A DNA stretch of 64,000 nucleotides, taken from contig JAKSZU010000018.1 of NCBI GenBank assembly GCA_026018925.1, forward strand, positions 2,868,505 to 2,932,504, read 5' to 3'. Origin of the DNA: Tupaia tana (lineage: Eukaryota > Chordata > Mammalia > Scandentia > Tupaiidae). Below, in pieces: positions 1 to 7,390 of the stretch. The notes under the pieces are model-generated. The model did not search any database. It was not told the origin of the DNA and saw nothing but the letters and a program-made list of their open reading frames with translations. The stretch's first letter is position 1, and each line of letters starts with the position of its first letter. The translations under genes were made by a program, and so were the position numbers.

Positions 1-172
1 GATTCATACATGCACACACAGGGACATGCATGCATACTCACAGAGATCTTGGGTTCCTGGGGGTTCACACATGCACACACACAGGCACACATGCATGCAC
101 ACAGGGATCTTGGGTTCCTGGGGGTTCACATACATGCAGGCAGGTACACATGCATGCATGCATACACAGGCA
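1..172. repeat. 61-bp tandem repeat, CA/TG-rich
   Basis: The phrase GATCTTGGGTTCCTGGGGG recurs at 45 and 106, a period of 61 bp, separated by alternating CA/TG sequence with ATGCATGC palindromes. The array is cut by the window edge, so its full length is unknown. Small open frames here are by-products of the repeat. Confidence 0.85.
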
Positions 173-1539
173 CCAGTAACCTCTCAGCAAGGGCTACCCA
201 GAGCTGGTGTATAAATACTCCAGTGACCTCTGTGGGGGGCTCTGAGCATCTGCCTGCACCTGCTCCCAGAGTCTCTCAGCAGGGCTGAGCTCGGTGGCCC
301 ATTTTGCCAACTGCCCACTGTCCCTGTGACTCCTCCTCACTCAGGTTCTGCCTTTCCTGGGGCCACCAGCTGCATGAACTCTTGCCATGTGTGCTTGTCA
401 CTGCATCTCTTTGGCAGGAACCCAGGCAGCCTGGCTGCCCCTAGCAGATGCAGAGGCTTCCCCAGACCAGCCTCCAGCGCAGGCTCCTAAACATGCCAGC
501 TCAGGGAGTCCCTCATCCAGAGCTGTCCCATGCAAGATTGGGATCACTGGGGACGTGGCCGCCTGGACAGCTCCAGGTCCTGAGTCTTCAGAAAGGTCTG
601 GCAGGGGTGAGTGAAGGCGGCAAGTGGAGGTTTCATGAGCCGGAGCCTCAGCTGTGGCAGGAGAGGGGCTGCAGATGGGGGCACCCGTGAGAGGTGGCTG
701 TTCGTGGTCTCCGTCCAGGCCGGCATCATGATGACCCCTCCCACCTGGGGACGCAGGCACGTCCCCTCCCTGCCGTGCGGTGCCCCTTCATCCTTCTTTA
801 TGGAGCCAGGTAATAAGAACCATGTGAAATTACAGTGAAGTCCGCCTATCCGGGCTAATACTCGAACCTATGCGTGTAAGGGCGCCTGGGATAACTTGTC
901 ACCACATGGCCCTGCTGAGGAGGGAGTGTGATAACTGGAAGGCTGCTGACTCGGAAAAATCACAGTGACTGACGGAGACCCAGTTTGCGTCTAGATTAAA
1001 CTCACATTACCGATTCTCCTGGCCAGCTTCCTTTCAAGTTTTTATTGGCGTAATTCAGGGAGCTCCTTTACAAAGGAGGCTGGCCGCTGTTTACATTTAA
1101 CCCCAGAACCCTGCAATTACCGCTCTGGCCCTGGGGAGGTGAGACAGGCCCAGCCCCCGACCTCCAGCAGGCCCGGCAGGCCCCTTGCTCGCTGGAACAA
1201 GGGTTCCGATGGGAGACAGAGTGAGCGAGGGTCAGCCTCCCCCGGTGGCAACCACGCAGGGCTCCAAAGGAGCGGTTGTTGCACTCAGCGGAGCTGTGAG
1301 TTTTCCGACCACGGCATACAACCAAAGGCAGCTTATGCTCCAGATCATTTCAGGTGTAGACTGGTGTTTGTCCACTGGGCCAACCTCCGCAGTGTCTCCG
1401 GGGCTCTGAGGGTGTGGGCCTGGGGGTGCTGAGGTGCTGGGGCTGCTTAGCACGGCTCAGGGTGGGTGTCAGCCTACCTGCTGGCTTTTGCCCCGGTGGG
1501 GACCCTGCTGGCCATCCCAACAATAGAGGTGTTTGGAAA
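173..1539. other. unique sequence, no gene recognised
   Basis: Moderately GC-rich unique DNA. Open frames of 60-120 codons occur on both strands, but none has a recognisable domain or a convincing exon pattern. I see no RNA gene or strong repeat. Confidence 0.5.
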
Positions 1540-1635
1540 CCGGCTACTCCCTCTAGCTAGCTGTGTCACCTCGGGCGAGGTACTTAGCCTTTCTGGTGGA
1601 CCTCAGTTTCTTCCTTAAAATGGAGATAACCCTGG
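1540..1635 (+). repeat. MIR SINE fragment
   Basis: It contains the MIR hallmark order: a block like 'agctgtgtcacctcgggc' followed by 'cctcagtttcttccttaaaatggagata'. This matches the MIR region usually read as tgtgacc-ttgggcaagt and cctcagtttcctcatctgtaaaatgggga. Ancient copy, diverged, forward orientation. Confidence 0.8.
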
Positions 1636-2000
1636 GCCATGGCGACCCGTTAGAAGGCCAGGGCTGTTCGCATGGACTGCGGATGATTAGCTACGAAGCT
1701 GAGCAGAAGGGGACAGAGGAGCTGAGACGCTTACGAGCGTGGAACCTTCCCTCGCCCCGTGACGCCTTGTCCCATCCTCGCGTCAGTCCCCCACTTGAAC
1801 TGTCCCCTCTCCGCCATGCGGTGTCCCTTCCAGACAGGAACATCGACGTCAGTGAGGAAGACACTGCCCCCACCGGCTCAGGCATTTCTGCTCACCTCCG
1901 ATTGCATCCCTCCTGGAGCAGTGATGATGTGATCAGAGGGTGTGCGTGCCACCTGCCGTGGCCAGAGCACCTGGGGAAAGTGCTGCAAGCAAGGAAGGCC
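1636..2000. other. unique sequence between MIR and VNTR
   Basis: Nothing recognisable. A long frame entering from the VNTR runs through here, but this upstream part has no domain or signal peptide and I do not call it a gene. Confidence 0.5.
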
Positions 2001-2987
2001 GGGCGCTGGGGCGCCGGGCGCTGGGGTGCCGGGCGCTGGGGTGCAGGGCGCTGGGGTGCCGGGCGCTGGGGTGCAGGGCGCTCGGGTGCAGGGCGCTGGG
2101 GTGCCGGGCGCTGGGGTGCCGGGCGCTGGGGTGCCGGGTGCTGGGGTGCCGGGTGCTGGGGTGCTGGGCGCTGGGGTGTAGGGCGCTGGGGTGCTGGGCG
2201 CTGGGGTGTAGGGCGCTGGGGTGCAGGGCACTGGGGTGCCGGGCGCTGGGGTGCCGGGTGCTGGGGGGCGCTGGGGTGCCGGGTGCTGGGGTGCCGGGTG
2301 CTGGGGTGCCGGGTGCTGGGGTGCAGGGCGCTGGGGTGCCGGGTGCTGGGGTGCAGGGCGCTGGGGTGCCGGGCGCTGGGGTGCCGGGCGCTGGGGTGCC
2401 GGGTGCTGGGGTGCCGGGTGCTGGGGTGCAGGGTGCTGGGGTGCCGGGTGCTGGGGTGCTGGGCGCTGGGGTGCAGGGCGCTGGGGTGCAGGGCGCTGGG
2501 GTGCCGGGTGCTGGGGGCGCTGGGGTGCCGGGTGCTGGGGTGCCGGGTGCTGGGGTGCTGGGTGCTGGGGTGCAGGGCGCTGGGGTGCTGGGCGCTGGGG
2601 TGCAGGGCGCTGGGGTGCCGGGTGCTGGGGGGCGCTGGGGTGCCGGGTGCTGGGGTGCCGGGTGCTGGGGTGCTGGGCGCTGGGGTGCAGGGCGCTGGGG
2701 TGCTGGGCGCTGGGGTGCAGGGCGCTGGGTTGCCGGGTGCTGGGGGGCGCTGGGGTGCCGGGTGCTGGGGTGCTGGGCGCTGGGGTGCAGGGCGCTGGGG
2801 TGCTGGGCACTGGGGTGTTGGGCGCTGGGGTGCCGGGTGCTGGGGGGCGCTGGGGTGCTGGGTGCTGGGGTGCCGGGTGCTGGGGTGCAGGGTGCTGGGG
2901 TGCAGGGCGCTGGGGTGCTGGGCCCTGGGGTGCAGGGCGCTGGGGTGCAGGGCGCTGGGGTGCAGGGCCCTGGGGTGCAGAGCGCAG
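2001..2987. repeat. 15-bp G-rich minisatellite (about 65 units)
   Basis: The unit is GGGCGCTGGGGTGCC, varying mainly at C/T in GGGYGCT and at the last two bases (CC, CA, CT, TA). Several shortened units (for example GGGGGCGCTGG near 2263, 2513, 2631, 2743) mark slippage points. As 15 bp is a multiple of 3, several frames on both strands stay open and yield long pentapeptide-repeat products (WGAGR, LGCRV, PGAGV; QHPAP on the other strand). These are artefacts of the array. G runs of 3-4 at 4-nt spacing make it a continuous G-quadruplex-prone tract on the + strand. Confidence 0.95.
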
Positions 2988-3106
2988 GCTCGTCAGGGGC
3001 TCCCATAGGCTCCCCTGGGGTTTCCGGTTTGATTTCCTTGGCTGAGAGTTCAGTTCTTGGCTTAACCACAACCTCGTGAAATAGTAACAATTTTCCCCAC
3101 TGGAAA

Positions 3107-3160
3107 GTGTGTGTGTGCATGTGTGTGTGTGTGTAAGCATGCACACACGGGTGCATACAT
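3107..3160. repeat. TG/CA dinucleotide microsatellite
   Basis: An alternating (TG)n run followed by GCATGCACACACGGGTGCATACAT. This is alternating purine-pyrimidine, hence Z-DNA-prone. It is one of several such tracts in the window. Confidence 0.85.
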
Positions 3161-3279
3161 AATATTATTCTTGAAAATCCTAAAAGCACACAGTGGTGTG
3201 GTCAGAGAGCACTGTCACTCTGGCCAAGTCCTAGGACATGGTTCTCCTCGAATCTCTGCGATGCCCTACGGTTGAGATT

Positions 3280-3402
3280 GTCTTCACCTGTTACAGAGAT
3301 GAAGAACCTGAGTCAGACAAGACGCCTGAGGCACCCAGGGCCTTGTGGCAGGACAGGGGTGGGGTCAGACCCAGCCTCAGGCTGTGCTGACTCTGTGTTC
3401 GG
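3280..3402 (-). repeat. MIR SINE fragment, reverse
   Basis: It reads as the reverse complement of MIR: 'ttacagagatgaagaacctgag', then a protected-site-like stretch and 'ggggtcagacccagcctcaggctg', as in the MIR head read backwards. Strongly diverged. Confidence 0.65.
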
Positions 3403-3672
3403 GCAGGGTTGTAGATGCTGCCCAGTTCTGGACCTGTCCCAGGAGGCCGAGTCCTCTTGAGGAGACTGCACCTCCTCTAAGAGCAGATGGAGAGCCCGCA
3501 GCCCTGCTCAGCACCAGCAAGCTCGCGTGGCATGGTGGCAGCCCGCTGTGGGAGACTGCGCACCAGCGAGTCTGCCGAGGTTTCTCAGAGAGCAAACAAT
3601 TGCCATGATTGGTTCTCTTCATAAAACCTGACCTTCGAAACCTTGCTCTGATTGGCCACTAGAATCCCTCAG

Positions 3673-3802
3673 ATTTGCATATCCGGCACCTCATGATTGG
3701 TCCAAAAGCAACCAATCATAACCCACCATTTACAACCAATCACGACCCACCATTTACAACCAATCATAACCCACCTTTTACGATCCACCAACGTGTATAT
3801 AA
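3673..3802 (+). promoter_or_regulatory. 5' LTR promoter: octamer, CCAAT array, TATA box
   Basis: A perfect POU octamer ATTTGCAT lies at 3673-3680. CCAAT boxes sit at about 3712, 3736 and 3760 with 24-bp spacing, preceded by inverted copies (ATTGG) at about 3607, 3652 and 3696. TATATAA lies at 3796-3802. CCAAT spacing near two helical turns is compatible with cooperative NF-Y binding. The octamer, the TATA box and the CCAAT array recur in the 3' LTR, which has four CCAAT units. Binding is inferred from motifs only. Confidence 0.75.
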
Positions 3803-3880
3803 CCACCATGCCTGGCCCACAATAGCCAGACAACCAGGAAGACAACGAAGACGACACAGAAGACCAGGAAGACGACGACC

Positions 3881-4133
3881 CCAGACGAGCCTGAAGAGCT
3901 GGAACACCGCACAGTCTCCAGATGACCCTGAAGAGTTGTAACACTACATCGTCTCCAGACGACCCTGAAGAGTTGTAACACTACATCGTCTCCAGATGAC
4001 CCTGAAGAGCTGTGACACCGCGTCGTCTCCGTGCTGCTCACAACAGACGACGCGACCCTAAAGAGTTGTAACAGTGTGTCGTCTCTGTGCTGTACCGTGC
4101 TGCCCACAATAAACAGACGACACTGTGTCGTCT
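3881..4133 (+). repeat. R-region 37-bp tandem units and inverted repeats
   Basis: Four 37-bp units run 3881-4028, each of the form CCAGAYGACCCTGAAGAG...CGTCT. Perfect inverted repeats follow: GCGTCGTCT (4020-4028) pairs with AGACGACGC (4045-4053) across a 16-nt loop. AGACGACA (4115-4122) pairs with TGTCGTCT (4126-4133) across a 3-nt loop, directly 3' of AATAAA. Both hairpins are preserved in the 3' LTR (6767-6800 and 6862-6880). They would form in the viral RNA, one right at the polyadenylation signal. Confidence 0.85.
4108..4113 (+). terminator. LTR polyadenylation signal AATAAA
   Basis: Canonical AATAAA just upstream of a perfect 8-bp hairpin. In the 3' LTR, where the signal would be used, the same position reads TATAAA, a weak variant. 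Confidence 0.8.
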
Positions 4134-4207
4134 CCGTGCTGTGACACTGTGCCGCTTGTCCCGGCTCTCACTCCTTCCCTCAGGAAACCTGTTCGACTGT
4201 CCCCCCG

Positions 4208-4265
4208 GGGTCGGGACACGTGGCTCCTGAACCGGGTCGGGACAAGTGGCGCTCGAACAAGGGAC
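4208..4265 (+). other. duplicated LTR end and tRNA-Lys-like primer-binding site
   Basis: GGGTCGGGACA at 4208-4218 (true LTR end) recurs 26 bp later at 4234-4244. Each copy is followed by two bases and a TGG-initiated primer-site-like stretch. The first, TGGCTCCTGAACC, is poor. The second, TGGCGCTCGAACAAGGGAC (4247-4265), matches the tRNA-Lys(UUU)-type site apart from one substitution and one extra A. So the LTR/PBS junction was tandemly duplicated and only the second copy looks usable. Confidence 0.8.
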
Positions 4266-4304
4266 CTGAGTACGAAGGGTCCAGTGAAGAGCACCCGAGG
4301 AGGG

Positions 4305-4408
4305 GACGGCAGAGAATCGTCCCGAAATAGGATGGCAGAGAATCGTCCCGAGATAGGACGACAGAGAATCGTCCCAAGATAGGACGGCAGAGAATCGTCC
4401 CAGTGAGT
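4305..4408 (+). repeat. 26-bp leader repeat (4 units) ending in a splice-donor-like site
   Basis: Units start at 4305, 4331, 4357 and 4383 with the shared core GGCAGAGAATCGTCCC (GACAGAG in the third). The last unit runs into CCA|GTGAGTAA (GT at 4403), a good match to a 5' splice site and in the expected place for the major retroviral donor upstream of gag. Donor use is inferred. Confidence 0.8.
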
Positions 4409-4445
4409 AACAAAGATTGCTTACTTATAAGTAATAAGGGTAATG

Positions 4446-5144
4446 ATGGGACAAGTAATAAGGGTAATGATGGGACAAGAGCTTAGCCAGCACGAACAAG
4501 AGCTTAGTCAGCATGAACAAGAGCTTAGTCAGCACGAACAAGAGCTTAGTCAGCACGAACAAGAGCTTAGTCAGCATGAACAAAAGCTTAGTCAGCACAA
4601 ACAAAAGCTTAGTCAGCACGAATTATTTGTTCAGGGCTTGAAAGAAGCCCTCAAGACACGGGGAGTTAAGATTAAGATTAAGCAGTTGCTCTCCTTTTTT
4701 TGATTTCTTAAAAGAAGTTTGTCCATGGTTCCCTCAAGAAGGAACCATAGATGAGAAAATGTGGAAAAGAGTATGGGACCCTTTAAAAGATTATTATACC
4801 ACATTCGGCCCAGAAAAAGTTCCCATGACTACTTTTTTGTACTGGAACTTAATAGACGAAATTCTCAGGCTCCGCACAGTGACCCCAAAATTGTCGCTAT
4901 AGTCACTAAGGGAGAGCAGATCATGCAAAATGATCAACCCCAGGAGGAGGCTATAGCCGCCTCAGATCTAACCAAGGATTCTGAAATTGAAAAAGAACAG
5001 GGAGAGGATCTTATTTCCCTAGATAGTGAGGAAGAAGTTAAAAGCCCTGAAGGCGAGACAAAACCCAAAAAATCCAAAAAACTAAAAAATAAAAACAACC
5101 TTAAGTCTCTACAAGAGCCAAAGAAAAACAAGTCAAAAACGGAG
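4446..5144 (+). pseudogene. gag: gag remnant: matrix and spacer region
   Basis: Degenerate betaretroviral Gag N-terminus. The frame opens with Met-Gly-Gln, a classic N-myristoylation start, duplicated by a 24-bp in-frame repeat (ATG at 4446 and 4470). Seven heptapeptide repeats follow, then a matrix-like segment (LFVQGLKEALKTRGVKIK). The frame is lost at a run of seven T's (4694-4700). The next frame gives recognisable matrix sequence with a CPWFP motif until a stop near 4901. A third frame carries an acidic then lysine-rich spacer (SLDSEEE, then KPKKSKK) up to the captured host segment. At least two frameshifts separate the parts, so no matrix protein can be made. Assignment rests on the myristoylation start, the CPWFP motif and the position after the primer site. 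Confidence 0.88.
4476..4622 (+). repeat. 21-bp in-frame repeat in gag (7 heptapeptide units)
   Basis: Seven units of CAAGAGCTTAGTCAGCACGAA encode QELSQHE, with E-to-K changes in units 6 and 7. No unit contains a stop or indel. The heptad length and polar composition could extend a helix, but there is no clear hydrophobic a/d pattern, so a coiled coil is not assured. Confidence 0.92.
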
Positions 5145-5342
5145 TCAGTTTTTTGAACAATGTTCTGCTGTTTATCTTATTTCTATATGGTCTCTGCTTG
5201 GGGTGGTTATGTGTTTATCATCAACCTTATTCCACTGCATGCGTTTGTGTTGTTACTGATGCAGAGATATAGCAAAAGAGTCTACATAGCATATAGCATT
5301 TTCTACATTGTGGGTTTAATATTATCCATGCAGATACCTTTT
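5145..5342 (+). pseudogene. STT3B: captured host STT3B coding segment inside gag
   Basis: Sixty-six codons, collinear and intronless, read as part of the membrane domain of STT3B, the catalytic subunit of the ER oligosaccharyltransferase complex that N-glycosylates proteins. Diagnostic short stretches seen here are [35 protein letters not shown] and [10 protein letters not shown]. From memory, STT3A differs at several of these positions (for example SSWGGYVFL, GRFSHRIYVAY), so STT3B is the better match. About four codons differ from the STT3B I recall: a Trp codon is now TGA (5154-5156), Cys to Phe, Val to Ala and Thr to Ile. Similarity stops at 5342, where gag sequence resumes in the same frame. 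It may extend a few codons 5' of 5145 (Lys-Thr). It would encode two or three hydrophobic helices. It lacks the catalytic WWDYG region, so it has no enzyme activity. Likely origin: template switching onto co-packaged host mRNA. Confidence 0.93.
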
Positions 5343-5636
5343 ATATCACAATTAGAGAAACTAAAAACCAATACAGACAAAGAAACAAAACTAGTTCAGG
5401 GATCACATGCGACAGACTTTGAGACATTCCCTGTTATGGAAACTATAGATCCCCAAGGACAGGTTTGGTGCCGTCACAGTAGGTTTATGGTAAAAGAGAG
5501 AAAGGGCAGCAGTTGCCCAATACGGAGCTACTGCTCCATATACCTTAGCTATAGTTGAAGCTATCACCGAGGGCTGGCTCACACCGTCTGATTGGCAAAC
5601 ATTAGCCTGAGCTATCCTTCTTAAATCTCAAAACTC
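5343..5636 (+). pseudogene. gag: gag remnant: pre-capsid and N-terminal capsid
   Basis: Directly after the host segment and in the same frame comes a short acidic/polar stretch, then [14 protein letters not shown], which resembles the start of a betaretroviral capsid. After a frameshift between about 5490 and 5518, the capsid-like [19 protein letters not shown] and [10 protein letters not shown] follow, with an in-frame TGA at 5608-5610 where an Arg codon is expected. Similarity ends near 5636, well short of the major homology region, because of the large deletion that joins this point to env. Not functional. Confidence 0.85.
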
Positions 5637-5650
5637 TCAGCCTTTATGTT

Positions 5651-6089
5651 CCCCTAACCGCAGCTACAGCTGCTGGCTCCACTGACTTGGGTTATTACGC
5701 CAAGTCACTGAGGATCTTATCTCAGACCAACTAGGTTCCCCGGCTGAGGTGGTTCTTCAAAATAGACGAGGTTTAAATCTCCTCCTGGCAGAATAGGGAG
5801 GTCTCTGTCTTGCTTTACAGGAACGCTGCTTTTATGCCAACAAGTCCGGCACCGTTTGTGATAACATACATCAACTCCAAGAATCTCTCCAACAACGTAG
5901 AAAACAACTCGCTGATGGTCTGCCTGGAACGGTCTCCTCCCTTTCCCGCTCCCCCTACTTGGCCCATTCATTGGCTTTTTAATTGTTTGCTCACTGGGAC
6001 CTGTTATATTTAATAGGTACATGTCATTCCTCAAACAGCAGATTGACTCACTTATGGAAGACCAACACCCCTATACTGGTCTCGCCTGA
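5651..6089 (+). pseudogene. env: env transmembrane (TM) subunit remnant
   Basis: From N to C: an Ala/Thr-rich fusion-peptide-like end (LTAATAAGSTDLG); a helical ectodomain with the conserved QNRRGLNLL stretch; and a CX6C motif (Cys codons at 5806 and 5827). Phe follows where type-D and gammaretroviral TM proteins normally have a third Cys. A membrane-spanning segment is at about 5955-6015 and a short tail ends at TGA 6087-6089. Frames change near 5695 and again at about 5930-5955, and a stop lies within the ectodomain (TAG at about 5794). The surface subunit is absent. The TM type places env with the gammaretrovirus-like envelopes carried by type-D betaretroviruses. Non-functional. Confidence 0.88.
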
Positions 6090-6305
6090 GGCGCTGAATC
6101 GGTTAGCCAAAGACGGGTAAGAGAGTCTGATGAACCCAATAACTGTTCAGTCCTTCCACCTAAGACAGGAGGTCCATCATAGCTATGGGACTCTCCAATG
6201 ACGGATAAGAATGGGCTTATGGTTCCATAAACGACTCCAACCTAAGACAGGCACGATTCCCCCAGGCCTTTACCTCATCTCTCAAATTAAAACAGAGAAG
6301 GGGGA
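6090..6305 (+). other. env 3' tail and polypurine tract
   Basis: 6090-6293 has no recognisable product. AGAGAAGGGGGA at 6294-6305 is the polypurine tract that primes plus-strand synthesis. It sits two bases before the LTR start TGTGGG at 6308, as expected. Confidence 0.8.
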
Positions 6306-6307
6306 TA

Positions 6308-6964
6308 TGTGGGAGGCTGCGCACCAGCGAGTCTGCCGAAGTTTCTCAGAGAGCAAACAATTGCCATGATTGGTTCTCTTCATAAAACCTGACCTTCGAA
6401 ACCTTGCTCTGATTGGCCACTAGAATCCCTCAGATTTGCATATCCGGCACCTCATGATTGGTCCAAAAGCAACCAATCATAACCCACCGTTTACAACCAA
6501 TCACGGCCCACCGTTTACAACCAATCACGCCCACCGTTTACAACCAATCATAACCCACCTTTTACGATCCACCAACGTGTATATAACCACCGTGCCTGGC
6601 CCACAATAGCCAGACGACCAGGAAGACAACGAAGACGACACAGAAGACCAGGAAGACGACGACCCCAGACGAGCCTGAAGAGTTGAAACACCGCACAGTC
6701 TCCAGACAATCCTGAAGAGCTGTAACACTACATCATCTCCAGACGACTCTGAAGAGTTGTGACACCGCGTCGTCTCCGTGCTGCTCACAACAGACGACGC
6801 GACCCTAAAGAGTTGTAACACTGTGTCGTCTCCGTGCTGTACCGTGCTGCCCACTATAAACAGACGACACTGTGTCGTCTCCATGCTGTGACACTGCGCC
6901 GCTTGTCCCAGCTCTCACTCCTTCCCTCAGGAAACCTGTTCGACTGTCCCCCCGGGTCGGGACA
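6308..6964 (+). mobile_element. 3' LTR (657 bp)
   Basis: Same ends as the 5' LTR. Differences: four CCAAT units instead of three, three 37-bp R units (6665-6775) instead of four, TATAAA in place of AATAAA (near 6855), and scattered substitutions, many at CpG. ATTTGCAT is at 6434-6441 and TATATAA at 6580-6586. The moderate number of differences indicates an integration that is not recent but much younger than the MIR/L2 relics. Confidence 0.93.
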
Positions 6965-7290
6965 GCCCACCAGGAGTCCATCTCCCATGCTTTTCCTCTC
7001 TGGTTTCAGAACCCCGGGGTTGTTTGGAACCCTCTGTTCTCCTGTCTCTAACTCTCGCTTCACGGGCTGCGAGGAGTCCGAGCGTCTCCACTCTCCTGCA
7101 GGGCCGGGGAGTGCAGCCTTCTGGTGATTTGGTGTGCCTCTGCCACGTCCTTCACCATGGCATCCTTAGGCTGGGGGAGCCCCCGGCTGGGAAGTGCGTC
7201 CCCTCAAGGGCGAAGTCCTCCTTCACTTCTGGGATGGGACAGGGTCACCGCAGCGCGTTCGCCATCTGATGGCCTTCCTTTCCTCCCGAA
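6965..7290. other. unique sequence 3' of the provirus
   Basis: The first six bases are the right target-site copy (GCCCAC). The rest is GC-rich unique DNA with no recognised feature. Confidence 0.6.
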
Positions 7291-7390
7291 ACCAAGCACA
7301 GCCTGGATGTGGACTCCAGCTCTGCCCTGACTGCAGCGTGACCTTGGGCAGGTGACAGCCTCTCATTCTCACCTGGAATGTGAGGCCAGC
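7291..7390 (+). repeat. MIR SINE fragment
   Basis: Contains a MIR-like 'ctggatgtggactccagctctgcc', then 'gcgtgaccttgggcaggtgac' and 'ctcattctcacctggaatgtg', in the MIR forward order. A 15-bp G run lies just downstream near 7442. Confidence 0.7.

Larger units (their letters stand above)
3547..4218 (+). mobile_element. 5' LTR (672 bp)
   Basis: Begins TGTGGGAG and ends GGGTCGGGACA, the same ends as the second LTR. U3 has three inverted CCAAT boxes (ATTGG), an ATTTGCAT octamer, a 24-bp CCAAT array with three units, and TATATAA at 3796. R holds four 37-bp units (3881-4028), a longer fifth variant, and AATAAA at 4108. The 15-bp length difference from the 3' LTR is fully explained: plus one 37-bp R unit, minus one 23-bp CCAAT unit, plus one G near the end. 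This agreement supports the boundaries. Confidence 0.93.
3547..6964 (+). mobile_element. internally deleted betaretrovirus-like provirus carrying a host STT3B segment
   Basis: Order: LTR (3547-4218), primer-binding site, leader, gag remnant, captured host segment, gag capsid remnant, env transmembrane remnant, polypurine tract, LTR (6308-6964). Flanking hexamers GCCCGC (3541-3546) and GCCCAC (6965-6970) fit a 6-bp target duplication with one CpG transition; 6 bp is typical of betaretroviruses. The Lys-type primer site and gag point to a betaretrovirus. The TM segment has the gammaretrovirus-like layout shared by type-D betaretroviruses. Protease, polymerase and env surface unit are absent, and only about 2.1 kb lies between the LTRs. 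Frameshifts and stops break every gene, so it cannot encode a functional virus. Both LTRs plus a target duplication suggest it integrated as a unit, with the rearrangements arising before or during reverse transcription. Confidence 0.93.

Noticed and set aside
1563..3189. Open frames of 274-481 codons on both strands
   Set aside because: They are produced by the 15-bp array, which stays open in several frames. No domain or plausible start context outside the repeat.
5160..5558. Treating this 132-codon frame as a small viral membrane protein
   Set aside because: Its first part matches host STT3B and its second part gag, so it is a chimera of two sources interrupted by a stop, not a viral accessory gene.
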